A stretch of DNA of 64,000 nt from JBEKTY01 sp049515555 (GCA_049515555.1 JBEKTY010000021.1:1-64000); one strand, 5' to 3'. Shown: positions 26,088 to 35,275, counted from the first letter of the stretch. Program-made: numbers and translations. Notes: generated by a model not told the origin, from the letters alone.

Positions 26088-29000
26088 CTAGTTCCCTGAA
26101 TCCCCGCTTCTTTTCAGAACGACCACCCAGTCGTGTCGGCAGTCCGGGGGTGGAGGGCGCCACGTGCCTTTCTGATCGGTTGTGACGTTGCCCAAGGACG
26201 ACTGCCGGCCGGTAACCGGGTCGAACACGGCGGCTGTGTAATCCGCTCGTGGGGCGAGCTGCATCACAAGGACCTCTCGAGCGCGCGGGACATAGACGAT
26301 CCGCAGCGTCGCCCCTATGCCCAGGGCGCAGGGCCGGATGTCGTCCTTGGCCCATTGATCGCCGGCCCACGCCACGCTGTCGGGTTGGGGTTCCAGGCGG
26401 TTCCACGGAAAGCGGGAGAAGAACTGCTTGGCCAGGCCCACCTGTGCCGAGCCCGGCCGCCGCATGGCTTCATCCCAGGGAGTGCTGCCCCAGCTTCGTC
26501 CGTGCGGTGACGGCCCGTAGGGCGCGTCGCGGCGATTGACTTGCCAGATGCCGTTGGCGCCGTAGGTGCCGCCGGCGGCGCCGTTGTGCATCAGGCCCAC
26601 CCAGAACATCTGCCGCGAGGCATCGCTGGAGAGCACTCCGCCGCCAAACTCGCGCAGGTCCAGCCCGTCGTAGCTGGATTCTCCGGCGAGCACCGGCATG
26701 GCAGGTTGCGTCTCATAGGCCGGGCGCATCTGCCGGGCCATGCGGCCGATCTGTTCTTCGGGCATGTGTCCGGTCTGGTGCATGTCGAAATCGAGAATGG
26801 CGGGGTCGGTCACCGTTGCCCGGGCGGACCCCGAGGGATGGATGGTGATCATCCTCCCAAACGGATCGCTGGCCCGAATGGAGCGGATCACCTCGGACCA
26901 GCCTTCTTTCTGCATCGCCGCTTCCTCGTTCGCGTGCTTTGAGCCATAAAACGGCATGGTGCCTTCGCCCGCCGCACACCACACCACCGGCAGGGCGGCG
27001 TAGCGCGCGATGAGGTAGCGCCAGTGCTGCTTCATGCGCTCCGCGCCCAGCCAGGGCAGATGGTATCCCCAGGCGCCGACAAGGCACGGCACGAAACCCT
27101 GGTCGACCAGGTACAGGAGCCGCTGGTCGGCTTTGTCGAAGTACTCGGGCCGGATGCGCGTGTAGTCCTTTTCCCAAGGGAAGCCGGCCTCGTTGGCCCC
27201 GCGCCGGTCGAAGGCCGGCATGTCGGGGTACAGCCCGGCCACGATCTGCACCACGTTGAAACCCTTGGCCTTGCGGTCGGCGGCCAGTTGCTGGAACTCG
27301 TCCGGCCAATGCAGCCGCCGGCACAGCCCCATCCACCAGGTATCCGCCAGCCAGAAAAACGGTGTGCCGTCCAGGTGCTCGAAATGCCGCCGGTCGGCGG
27401 CGACGCGCAGCGGGCCGTGGAGGTACAACGGGTTCTCGCCGTGATAGGCTTCGACGGTCACCGTGCCCGTCAGGCCGTGCAGGCCGCGATCCGCCGGCAC
27501 GCAGCACACGCTCCGCCAGCGGTGTGTTCCCACTGCGGGCGAGGCATAGCGGACCTTCCACACCCGGCCCCCGGCCCAGAAGGCGGGGACTTTGAGCGTT
27601 CGGCCCTGCGGCGTCTCGAACAAAACATCGAGGACGACGTCATGAAACGCATCGTGGTAGTCTTGCGTCGCCGTGAAGGCGATCTCGACCATCATGTTCG
27701 CCCGCGTGGCGACAGTAGCCGGCTGGACCGCGGGAGCAGTCTGGGCCACGGGCGACGGTTTGAGCGGTCCCCGGGCGCTGATCTTCAAGACGAAGGCGTG
27801 CTCGCAGGGCCTCTCGGCCGGCAGCGTGACTGCCAGCCCCTGCTCGCTCGGCGACCAAACAAGCGCGCCCTGATGGCCCAAGAGGCTTACCGACGTCACC
27901 TTGCCGGCATCGGCGGCGAGCGAGCGTACCAGCAGTTTTCCGTCCTTGGGCCAGCCCAGCGCAATGGCGTACAGAGTCGGGCCCTTGGCGGTGAAGCGAA
28001 TGTCGGCGGCGGTGAAGCCCTTGTCGTTTCCCTCGCTGAAGCCGCCGCCGCGGCTGCGGGTCGGCCCTTCGCCGAAAACCAGCCACGGCCGCGTGCCGTA
28101 GAGCGCCTCGCCGTTGACGGCCAGCCATCGGCCCATGCCCAGCAGCATCGCTTGGGCCTTCTCGGGGATCGTGCCATCGGCGCGCGGCCCGACGTTCAGC
28201 AACATGCAGCCGTTCTTGGAAACGATGTCCACCAGGACGCCGACGAGTTCTCCCAGCGGGCGGTAGCCCATGCACTCATGGTGGAACCACGGGCCGATCG
28301 AGGTATCCGTGAGCCAGGGGTACGGCGTGAGCTTGTCCTCCCGGCCCCGCTCGAAATCGAGGATGCCCGTCCAGCGCTGGATCTCGCGGAACTTGTGGGC
28401 CACGCCGATCTGCCGCCGCTGCCCGGCGGCCAGGTTGTAGACCGTGGCGAACATCTTCTGGCGGTACTCCTCCGGGATCACCGCGCACAACTCGAAGTCG
28501 AACCAGATCAGGTCCGGCTGGTACTTTTCGACCGGCTCATACACCATGGCGAGCCACTGGTCGAGGTAGCGTTGGCTGGGCGGGTCCTTGGGCCCGTGCG
28601 GCTCGCCGTACAGGTCCGCCCACTGTGGATCGGCCGCGTCGTACTTGTAGGCCGGCTGAAAGTATTGCCAGGCGAAGCCGTGGTGGAACGAGGTGAAGAA
28701 CTTCATACCGTGCCCGCGGATCGCCCGGGCCAGCTCGCCCAGCAGATCCCGCCGCGGCCCCATCGCCCGGCTGTTCCAGCGGGTGACCTGCGAGTCCCAG
28801 TTGGCGAAGTTGTCGTGATGCACGGCCACCGGGCCGGCGAACTTCGCCCCCGCCTTGGCAAACAACTCGGCCCATGCCTCCGCGTCGAACTTCTCGGCCT
28901 TGAAATGCGGAATAACGTCCTTGTAGCCCACGCTCTTCTGCTCGCCGAAGAGTTGCCGGTGGTGCCTGAAGGCCGCCTGCTCCTCCAGGTACATCTGGCG

Positions 29001-29264
29001 CCCATACCACTCCGCCTCCGACGGGCAGTTCTCGGCGCCGACCGTAACCGGACCCCAATGCGTGTAGATTCCGAACTTCGCATCGCGGAACCATTCCGGG
29101 TCCTGGTGCGCCTTCAGCGATTCCCAGTTCGGCTGGAAGGGGCCTTTCTCGATGACCGCATTGACCCGCTGCACCCAGGGGGCCAGCTTGTCCTCGGCGG
29201 CGCACGGCCGGAAGGCCGGCCATACCGCCGCAATTGCCAGGGCGCAGACGCGATAAGTCTTCAC
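26088..29264 (-). CDS. Exported GH29 alpha-L-fucosidase fused to DUF5060/DUF4038 glycosidase
   Basis: 1058 residues with a signal peptide (MKTYRVCALAIAAVWPAF, cleaved near CAAE). Residues 45-480 are a GH29 alpha-L-fucosidase: KFGIYTHWG, FAGPVAVHHDNFANWDS and the nucleophile Asp256 in LIWFDFELC. Residues about 530-610 are a DUF5060-like beta domain, and about 630-985 a DUF4038 (apiosidase-like, GH140-related) TIM barrel with the marker phrases FFWLADTWWMGL and GFNVVQIV and a VLAGESSYDG Glu. It ends with a small beta domain. The role inferred is degradation of a fucosylated or plant/algal polysaccharide outside the cytoplasm, with two hydrolase modules on one chain. Confidence 0.85.
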   Translation of the reverse strand: MKTYRVCALAIAAVWPAFRPCAAEDKLAPWVQRVNAVIEKGPFQPNWESLKAHQDPEWFRDAKFGIYTHWGPVTVGAENCPSEAEWYGRQMYLEEQAAFRHHRQLFGEQKSVGYKDVIPHFKAEKFDAEAWAELFAKAGAKFAGPVAVHHDNFANWDSQVTRWNSRAMGPRRDLLGELARAIRGHGMKFFTSFHHGFAWQYFQPAYKYDAADPQWADLYGEPHGPKDPPSQRYLDQWLAMVYEPVEKYQPDLIWFDFELCAVIPEEYRQKMFATVYNLAAGQRRQIGVAHKFREIQRWTGILDFERGREDKLTPYPWLTDTSIGPWFHHECMGYRPLGELVGVLVDIVSKNGCMLLNVGPRADGTIPEKAQAMLLGMGRWLAVNGEALYGTRPWLVFGEGPTRSRGGGFSEGNDKGFTAADIRFTAKGPTLYAIALGWPKDGKLLVRSLAADAGKVTSVSLLGHQGALVWSPSEQGLAVTLPAERPCEHAFVLKISARGPLKPSPVAQTAPAVQPATVATRANMMVEIAFTATQDYHDAFHDVVLDVLFETPQGRTLKVPAFWAGGRVWKVRYASPAVGTHRWRSVCCVPADRGLHGLTGTVTVEAYHGENPLYLHGPLRVAADRRHFEHLDGTPFFWLADTWWMGLCRRLHWPDEFQQLAADRKAKGFNVVQIVAGLYPDMPAFDRRGANEAGFPWEKDYTRIRPEYFDKADQRLLYLVDQGFVPCLVGAWGYHLPWLGAERMKQHWRYLIARYAALPVVWCAAGEGTMPFYGSKHANEEAAMQKEGWSEVIRSIRASDPFGRMITIHPSGSARATVTDPAILDFDMHQTGHMPEEQIGRMARQMRPAYETQPAMPVLAGESSYDGLDLREFGGGVLSSDASRQMFWVGLMHNGAAGGTYGANGIWQVNRRDAPYGPSPHGRSWGSTPWDEAMRRPGSAQVGLAKQFFSRFPWNRLEPQPDSVAWAGDQWAKDDIRPCALGIGATLRIVYVPRAREVLVMQLAPRADYTAAVFDPVTGRQSSLGNVTTDQKGTWRPPPPDCRHDWVVVLKRSGDSGN

Positions 29265-29395
29265 GGACTTCTCCTCGGAAACGGGCCTATACCGGGGCCG
29301 CCGTTATTTGGGCGGCCGCCCTATTCTAGCCAATCACGCCGCCGCTCGAAAGCACGGCCCATCCCCGCCCCAATCCCTAATCCCTCGCCCCCTCA

Positions 29396-29512
29396 AGTTC
29401 GGCGCGGGTCTCCCGACCCCGCCGCCGCAGGGGCCGAAGGTCTCCGGCGCTCGGGAGACCTTCGGTCGCCGGTGTGGCTCGGTCGGAGACCGGCCACAAC
29501 GCGCAGAGACCG
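29396..29512. repeat. About 110-bp repeat, GTCTCC hairpin family
   Basis: A close copy of 459-568, including GTTCGGCGCGGGTCTCCCGA and CGGTCGGAGACCGGCCACAAC. ccccaatccctaatcc-type words flank it on both sides (29365-29388 and 29520-29545). It fills the gap between two minus-strand genes. Confidence 0.75.
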
Positions 29513-29538
29513 GCCACAACGCGCCCAATCCCCAATCC

Positions 29539-30909
29539 CTAACCCCCCAGCACCTCGTCGCAGGCCTCGGCCAGCACGGCCAGCGACTCCCGCAGCGCAT
29601 CTTCCGAGATCACCAGCGGCGGGCTGATCTTCAGGCATTCGCCGGCCACGCCCACCGGGGCGAACATCAGCAGGCCCTTGTGGAAGCAGGCCAGGTTGAT
29701 GCGGGTCGCCGTGTCCGGATCGGGGGTCTTCGTGCCGGCCACAACCACTTGCAGGCCGGCCACCAGGCCCTTGGCCTGCAGGCAGCCCAGGCGGCGGGCA
29801 TGACGGCGCTGGATGGGCCGCAGGCCCTCCAGCAGGACACGGCCCAACTGCTCGGCGCGGGCCACCAGGCCCTCCTTCTCGATCACCTGCAAGTTGGCGA
29901 TGGCGGCGGCCACCGCCAGCGGCGAGGCCGAGTGGGTCGAGGTCATCGAGCCGGGCGGGTACAGCTCCATGATGTCGTCCCGCCCGATCACCGCCGACAG
30001 CGGCAGCGACGAGGTAATGCCCTTGCCGCAGGCGATCAGGTCGGGCGTGATGCCGTAATGCTGGAAGCCGAACATCCGGCCCGTGCGGCCGAAGCCCGCC
30101 TGCACCTCGTCCATCGCCAGCACGATGTCGTGCTCGCGGCAGAAGGCCTCGAGCTGCCGGGCGTAGTCCGGGGGCATGAAGTCCGGGCCCACGCCCTGGT
30201 AGGTCTCGCTCATCACGCCGGCGATCTGGTCGGGCGCAACGCCCCGTTGCCGCAGCGTGGCCAGGAACAGGTCGAACGAGGTGTCTTCGGTCTTGTAGCC
30301 GTCGGGGAAAGGCACCTGCACGAACGACGGATCGGCGTCGACGATCCAGCGCTTCTGCCGCCCCACGCCGCCGGCCAGTTGCGCGCCCATCGTGCGGCCG
30401 TGGAAGGCGTTGTCGAACGACACCAGGTACTTCCGCCGCGGGCCGTACTTATCCAGGGCGTAGGTCTTGGCCAGCTTGATGCAGTTCTCCGTGGCCTCGC
30501 TGCCGGTGGTGAGCAGGAAGACGCGGTAGCGCTGGGGATCAGGCGACAGCCGGCGGAGCATGCCGGCCAACACCGCCCGGCCCTCATGCGGAAACACGTA
30601 GCTAGCCAAGAGCGGCCGGCCGGCCAACTCCCGCACCGCGGCGACGATCTCCGGCCGGCCGTGGCCGACGTTGGTAATCAGCACGCCGCAGGACCAGTCG
30701 ATCCAGCGATTGCCCCAGCGATCGGCCACCGTGAATCCCTCGGCCCGATGCCAGACCACCGGCGGCTGGCCGGACATCGAGCGCGGCTCCGAGCGCCGCA
30801 ATTCCTCGAGGATCGGCAGCGACTCGGGCACCGGCAGCGGCGTGCAGATCGTGCGGTGCGCGGTGTGGACCTTCGGCACCTCGACGGGCGTCAGATCGTA
30901 AACGGCCAT
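29539..30909 (-). CDS. Class III PLP-dependent aminotransferase (GABA/ornithine aminotransferase-like)
   Basis: 456 residues. It moves an amino group from an omega-amino donor to 2-oxoglutarate or pyruvate, in the cytoplasm. Visible class III features: TTGSEATENCIKLAK (PLP phosphate loop), SFDNAFHGRTMG, the Asp267 of MDEVQAGFGRTG that contacts the PLP nitrogen, and Lys296 in ACGKGITSSLP, the Schiff-base lysine. The family also includes 4-aminobutyrate, acetylornithine and diaminobutyrate enzymes, so the donor is not assigned. Next upstream, on the same strand, is a Gfo/Idh/MocA oxidoreductase. Confidence 0.88.
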   Translation of the reverse strand: MAVYDLTPVEVPKVHTAHRTICTPLPVPESLPILEELRRSEPRSMSGQPPVVWHRAEGFTVADRWGNRWIDWSCGVLITNVGHGRPEIVAAVRELAGRPLLASYVFPHEGRAVLAGMLRRLSPDPQRYRVFLLTTGSEATENCIKLAKTYALDKYGPRRKYLVSFDNAFHGRTMGAQLAGGVGRQKRWIVDADPSFVQVPFPDGYKTEDTSFDLFLATLRQRGVAPDQIAGVMSETYQGVGPDFMPPDYARQLEAFCREHDIVLAMDEVQAGFGRTGRMFGFQHYGITPDLIACGKGITSSLPLSAVIGRDDIMELYPPGSMTSTHSASPLAVAAAIANLQVIEKEGLVARAEQLGRVLLEGLRPIQRRHARRLGCLQAKGLVAGLQVVVAGTKTPDPDTATRINLACFHKGLLMFAPVGVAGECLKISPPLVISEDALRESLAVLAEACDEVLGG

Positions 30910-30943
30910 GACGGCAGAGTTCCGGGGGGGGTGAAGGTAGAAG

Positions 30944-31100
30944 TCAGGAGTCAGGAGTCAGGAGCCAGAAGAGGACGCATAAGAGAGCCAGCGAAGCTGC
31001 GCCAGCGTAGTCGGCACTCTCCTAACTCCTAACTCCTAACTCCTGACTTCTGACTTCTGACTCCTGACTTCTGACTTCTGACTTCTGACTTCTGCTTCGC
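30944..31100. repeat. Mirrored heptamer array, partly coding
   Basis: A left arm of aagtcag/gagtcag units (30944-30974) and a right arm of ctcctaa/cttctga units (about 31019-31097) flank a spacer of about 45 bp. The right arm is translated, on the minus strand, as the tail of the Gfo/Idh/MocA protein that ends at 31036. Confidence 0.8.
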
Positions 31101-32346
31101 CCACGTGCGGGCGGGGCTCGTAGCCGATCCCGGTCCACGCGCCGCCGGCGGCGATCGAAAGCCGCGCGGCCTCGATCACCAGCTCGTTGATGAAACTGTT
31201 GGCCGGCGTGGCCAGCAGGCCCTGCCGGTCGATCTCGGCGATCAGCCGGCGGCGCTCGTCGAGGGCCGCCTCCGGCGGCGCCGCCGCGGCGGCCGACTCG
31301 ATCCGGCACATGGCCTCCACGTGGGCCGCCACCGAATCGTAGCCGTAGCCCACCGGCTTCAGGCCCGGCCCCTCCCAGGGCACCAACCGGAAGAAGTCCG
31401 GGCTGACGTAATTGTAGTGCGAGCCGCCGCAGCCGATCGGCTCGAGGAAGCCGTAGCGCACGCCCCGATCGTTATCCACGTGCTGGATCATGCCCGTGGC
31501 CTCGGCCCCTTCGCAGTACATGAGCAGGCCCTGATCGTTGCTGCCGGCGGCCTGGTTGGGATATCCCAGCCCGGCCGTCACCGCCAGCAGGGCCCCGCCT
31601 TCGTAGCGGACCTGGCCGTGGGCCCACATATAGCCCTCGTTGCCGTTGGGAAACCGCCCCCGCACGCCCGAGACCGAAACGGCCGTCGGCCGCAGCCCGG
31701 TAATGAAATACACCAGGTCTACGTAGTGGCAGCCCACGTACACGAACGGGTCGGTCCGCTCGCAGGTGAACCAGGTCTGGAAGTTCGATTTCCGGTAGTA
31801 ATAAGGCTCGATGAGCTTGGCCTCGCCCATGGCGAAACGGCCGAAATGCCCCGCCGCGTAGTGCCGCCGGGCCACGAGTGAGCGGCGGTCGAACCGCTTG
31901 TGATACTCGACGCCCACGAACAGGCCCTCGCGGCGGGCGAGTTGCTCGATCCGCTCGGCCTGGTCGTACTTGAGCACCAGCGGCTTTACGCACAGCACGT
32001 GTTGGCCGGCGGTCAGGGCCGCCGTAACGACCTCGTTGTGCAGCGGGTCGGGCACGGCCACGATCACCGCCTGCCGGGGCCGCAGCCGCGCCAGGGCCTC
32101 CTGGTACCCCGCCGGAAAGGTCTGCTCCGGCGGCGTATCCAGCGCGGGCAGCGGCTCGAACGCCTGGCCCGGAAAGGCCTCCTTCAGCTTTCCGCTTTCG
32201 GCCAGCGCGCGGAGCGGCCCGCTGCCCAGCGCGCAGACCGAAATCCGCCCCACCCGCCCCAGCCGCTGCAAGTGATAGACCGCCGGCAAGATCAGATCGC
32301 CTGTGATCATGCCGCCGCCGATGATCAAAAGGTCAAGACTGCTCAT
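31036..32346 (-). CDS. Gfo/Idh/MocA-family oxidoreductase with heptamer-encoded tail
   Basis: 436 residues from the ATG at 32346 (TAGGGGGG upstream), without an export signal. The N-terminus is a Rossmann strand (LLIIGGGMITGDLILPA), followed by the AVPDPLHNE segment and the family EKP-equivalent VKPLVLK, then the C-terminal alpha/beta domain with YVGCHYVDL. Members oxidise or reduce sugars with NAD(P). The last about 20 residues are a run of SEVRSQK units made by AGAAGTC heptamers; three heptamers equal seven codons, so any change of one unit shifts the frame and the stop. The substrate is unknown. Confidence 0.85.
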   Translation of the reverse strand: MSSLDLLIIGGGMITGDLILPAVYHLQRLGRVGRISVCALGSGPLRALAESGKLKEAFPGQAFEPLPALDTPPEQTFPAGYQEALARLRPRQAVIVAVPDPLHNEVVTAALTAGQHVLCVKPLVLKYDQAERIEQLARREGLFVGVEYHKRFDRRSLVARRHYAAGHFGRFAMGEAKLIEPYYYRKSNFQTWFTCERTDPFVYVGCHYVDLVYFITGLRPTAVSVSGVRGRFPNGNEGYMWAHGQVRYEGGALLAVTAGLGYPNQAAGSNDQGLLMYCEGAEATGMIQHVDNDRGVRYGFLEPIGCGGSHYNYVSPDFFRLVPWEGPGLKPVGYGYDSVAAHVEAMCRIESAAAAAPPEAALDERRRLIAEIDRQGLLATPANSFINELVIEAARLSIAAGGAWTGIGYEPRPHVGEAEVRSQKSEVRSQKSEVRS

Positions 32347-32397
32347 GCCCCCTATCTTACGACAGCCCGCGGCAGGTGTCACTAGGGCCGCCTGTCG

Positions 32398-33183
32398 CTA
32401 GCCCGCCCGCAATTCATCCCGGCGCCGCTCGATCCGCCGTGCCACGTCGGAACCGATCTCCTTGATCTCCACGGCCACATTGACATCTTCGCCGAGGAAA
32501 ATGCGAATCCCGACTGCCAAAGGTTCGAGTTGGTCCCGAGACGGCGACTCCAGCAAAATCTGCAACGCCCTTCGGCCCTCGCCCCGCGCTGCCAACTCCA
32601 CGAACAGATCCGTAGCGTGTACCAGGGTGTCCCGAACGCTCTTCGGGTCGGCAAGGTAAACCTTTGCCGATTCCAATGCGTCTTGTGGGCTGCCCAACGC
32701 ACACTGGATGGATGCGAGCGTGTGGCGGCAGTTGGCCTCCTTCGGAGCCAAGGCGACGGCCCTGCAAGCCCACGTTAGGGCCTGACTCAACAACGACGCC
32801 TCGCCTGTCTTGTATAGCTCCCAAGCGAGGGTGTTCAACAGCTCCGGATCGTCCGGTGACTGAGAAATGGTGGTTTCAGCGAACTGGAGAGCCTCCTCGC
32901 GTCGCTGCTCCTGCCGGAGAAGAAGACTTAACAGGGCATCACGCGCCCAGGCGGATTGCGGGTCGATATCGAGGGCCTTGCGGTAGGCTTGCTCCGCCCC
33001 GTCGAAGCGGGATAGTCTCTCGCATAACAACCGGCCAAGCTGCACCCAACCCCAGGAAACTTGCGGCTCGATCTCGGTGGCCTTGCGGTAGGCTTGCTCC
33101 GCCTCGTCGAAGCGGAATAGTTTATGGTGTAATAGCTGGCCAAGGAGCGCCCAAGCCCAGGCGAGTTGTGGGCGACGCGGCAA
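32398..33183 (-). CDS. TPR protein fragment
   Basis: 261 residues if the TTG at 33183 is the start; there is no ATG or GTG in frame after the stop at about 33232. It opens directly in tetratricopeptide repeats (FRFDEAEQAYRKATEIEPQ, SRFDGAEQAYRKALDIDPQ) with nearly identical DNA between units, and ends with a less regular helical region. In planctomycetes such repeats usually end longer proteins. The missing N-terminus, weak start and adjacent heptamer array suggest a truncated remnant. TPRs bind other proteins; nothing more specific can be said. Confidence 0.55.
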   Translation of the reverse strand: MPRRPQLAWAWALLGQLLHHKLFRFDEAEQAYRKATEIEPQVSWGWVQLGRLLCERLSRFDGAEQAYRKALDIDPQSAWARDALLSLLLRQEQRREEALQFAETTISQSPDDPELLNTLAWELYKTGEASLLSQALTWACRAVALAPKEANCRHTLASIQCALGSPQDALESAKVYLADPKSVRDTLVHATDLFVELAARGEGRRALQILLESPSRDQLEPLAVGIRIFLGEDVNVAVEIKEIGSDVARRIERRRDELRAG

Positions 33184-33242
33184 GCAGGGCGGGAATCCCG
33201 CTTGACGCCGGGCCCGCCGGTCATTATCCTACGCCGCCCTGT

Positions 33243-33427
33243 TTAGGTCTTAGGTCTTAGGTCTTAGGTCTTAGGTGTGGTGGGTCGAGTGCAGCGAGCC
33301 CCACCATTAGCTTTTCGCGGGTTCTTGGTGGGGCTCGCCCCACCCCACAACTCGGCTTACCAAGGCTCCCCATACCAGGCCCAAGACCTAAAACCCAAGA
33401 CCCAAGACCCAAGACCTAAGCCCCAAG
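33243..33427. repeat. Mirrored heptamer array enclosing a CTCGACCCACC-type hairpin
   Basis: Left arm TTAGGTC units (33244-33275), right arm agaccta/agaccca units (33382-33427). Between them lie GTGGGTCGAGTGCAGCGAGC-CCCACC and GGTGGGGCTCGCCCCACC hairpins. The right arm ends 13 bp before the next start codon. Confidence 0.75.
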
Positions 33428-33440
33428 ACCGCTCGTCGCC

Positions 33441-34307
33441 ATGTCGCCACCGCCCGGCCTAATCCTGCTCGTGTTGCCGATCTTGTCGGTGCTGGCGGGC
33501 TGTACGTCACCGCTGGGGCCCAAAGGGGTCTCGCCCCTGCGGCCCGCGCAAATGTCGCTCGACTCCGTGGCCTTGGAGATCGTCTCGGTCCGTATTCCGC
33601 CGGGCGACGGCGAGCTTGGCAGCCGGGTGTGGGATGAAGTGGACGAGCAAGTGCTCCCCCCCGAATTGCGGCAGCGGCTGGCGAAAAGCGGCTTCCGCGC
33701 AGGCCTGATCGGGGGTCAGGTGCCTGCCGTGCTGGCCAAACTGCTGGAACTTTCCGACCGGCCGGCGGCCGCGGGCGAGCCGGTCCAGGTCGCCGCAGCC
33801 GATGTGCAGCCCGTGCCGCGGCTCGCCCACCGGCATCTGCAAACCCGGGCCGGCCAGCGAAACGAGATCATCGCTTCCGGCATACACGAGCGGCTGCCGG
33901 TGCTGCTGTGCGAATCGGGCGAGCTCCGCGGACAAACGTACGAGCAGGCCCAGGGGATCCTCGCCCTAGTCGCCGATCCGCAACCCGGCGGCCAGGTCCG
34001 GCTGGAACTCACCCCCGAGCTGCACCACGGCCAAAGCCGGCAACAATGGGTCGGCAACCAGGCCGCCTGGCGGCTGGAAGCCGGCCGCCCGAAACGCGTC
34101 TTCGACGACCTGCGGGTCTCCGCCCTCTTGTCGCCCGGCTGGATGCTGCTCGTGGGCGCGCGGTCGGACAGTGCGGGCAGCCTCGGCCACAGCTTCTTCC
34201 TGGAGGGGACCGACCGGGACGCCCACCCGGAGCAAAAGCTGATCCTGGTGCGGCTGTGCCAGACCCAGCACGACGACGTGGTTGTCGGCGGCGGGCCCGG
34301 GCGCTAA
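33441..34307 (+). CDS. Lipoprotein of unknown function
   Basis: 288 residues. A type II signal peptide (MSPPPGLILLVLPILSVLAG) ends in a lipobox with Cys21, so the protein is predicted to be lipid-anchored. The body has no domain I recognise: short beta segments such as VALEIVSVRIPPGD, QVRLELTPELHHG and a closing LILVRLCQTQHDD. The pattern is common among planctomycete envelope lipoproteins. It is followed by a cacacg-type repeat, then the SRAP gene. Confidence 0.65.
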   Translation: MSPPPGLILLVLPILSVLAGCTSPLGPKGVSPLRPAQMSLDSVALEIVSVRIPPGDGELGSRVWDEVDEQVLPPELRQRLAKSGFRAGLIGGQVPAVLAKLLELSDRPAAAGEPVQVAAADVQPVPRLAHRHLQTRAGQRNEIIASGIHERLPVLLCESGELRGQTYEQAQGILALVADPQPGGQVRLELTPELHHGQSRQQWVGNQAAWRLEAGRPKRVFDDLRVSALLSPGWMLLVGARSDSAGSLGHSFFLEGTDRDAHPEQKLILVRLCQTQHDDVVVGGGPGR

Positions 34308-34310
34308 TAA

Positions 34311-34374
34311 TTGTAGCCGGCACGCGCCGTGTGCCGCTGGCACGTTACGGCACACGGCGTGTGCCTACTACACT
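34311..34374. repeat. Double-hairpin repeat, CACACGGCGTGTG family
   Basis: TTGTAGCCGGCACGCGCCGTGTGCC is followed by GGCACACGGCGTGTGCCTACTAC. Both halves fold alone and pair with each other. Confidence 0.75.
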
Positions 34375-34406
34375 TGAATCGACCAGTTAATCCTTGGGCG
34401 CGCACC

Positions 34407-35270
34407 ATGTGCGGACGTTTCACGCTGCATGCCCCGGCCCGGGCGGTGGCCGAGCAGTTCGCCCTGCTCGAGGTGCCGCCGCTGGGACCGCGGTACAACA
34501 TTGCCCCTTCGCAGCCGGTGGCCGTAGTGCGCCTGGCGGCCGGCCAGCCCCACCGCCAACTGGTCCTCCTGCGCTGGGGACTGATCCCGAGCTGGGCCGA
34601 CGAGCCGGCAGTGGGCAACCGGCTGATCAACGCCCGGGCGGAAACCGCGGCCGATCGGCCGGCGTTCCGCGCGGCATTCCGCCGCCGGCGATGCCTGATC
34701 GTGGCCGACGGCTTTTATGAATGGCGGACCGTCGAGAGAGGGGTTCCCGCTTCGCCGGGCCATGAATGGCAGACAGTCGAGAAAGGCCCCGCTTCGCCGG
34801 GCCAACGGCCGCAGCCGGCCAGCCGGCGGCAACCCCACTTCATCCGCATGCGCGACGACCGCCCGTTCGGCTTTGCGGGGCTGTGGGAAACCTGGCAGCC
34901 GGGGGAAAAGTACTCTGCCGCGTCCGCCGCCGATGATCTAAATCCCCAAATCCCCAAATCCCCAAATCGCTCTTCCTCGTCCCCTGCTGCGGCCGCCGTC
35001 GAGTCGTGCACGATCCTCACCACCGAGGCCAACGAGTTGGTCCGGCCGATCCACGACCGCATGCCGGTCATTATCGACGCGGCGGATTATGATCATTGGC
35101 TGGACCCGGCCGTTGCCGGGCCCGAGCCGCTCGTAAAGCTCTTGCGCCCCTATCCGAGCGAGCGGATGGTCGTCTACGCGGTGAGCACGCTGGTCAACAG
35201 TCCGGCCAACGACGACCCGCGGTGCATCGAGCCGGCAGAAGGAGCAGGCGGGGGACCTGAATTATTTTGA
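34407..35270 (+). CDS. SRAP-family protein (YedK/HMCES-like) with repeat insertions
   Basis: 287 residues. SRAP proteins bind abasic sites in single-stranded DNA through a thiazolidine link formed by Cys2. The start is certain because MCGRFTL must begin with Met-Cys. Cys2, Asn75 (INARAET) and Glu105 (DGFYEW) sit at the same numbers as in E. coli YedK, but the matching His (RPIHDRMP) is at 216 rather than 160. The extra 56 residues coincide with two repeat-derived stretches: a duplicated GVPASPG/GPASPG segment (about 108-135) and a heptamer AAATCCC tract encoding LNPQIPKSPN (about 178-188). The catalytic set looks complete, so the protein may still fold. Confidence 0.9.
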   Translation: MCGRFTLHAPARAVAEQFALLEVPPLGPRYNIAPSQPVAVVRLAAGQPHRQLVLLRWGLIPSWADEPAVGNRLINARAETAADRPAFRAAFRRRRCLIVADGFYEWRTVERGVPASPGHEWQTVEKGPASPGQRPQPASRRQPHFIRMRDDRPFGFAGLWETWQPGEKYSAASAADDLNPQIPKSPNRSSSSPAAAAVESCTILTTEANELVRPIHDRMPVIIDAADYDHWLDPAVAGPEPLVKLLRPYPSERMVVYAVSTLVNSPANDDPRCIEPAEGAGGGPELF

Positions 35271-35275
35271 GCCCG

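Noticed and set aside
27024..29627. An 867-codon plus-strand open frame opposite the fucosidase gene
   Set aside because: It is the complement of a well-supported glycosidase and has no domain; long mirror frames are expected in GC-rich coding DNA.
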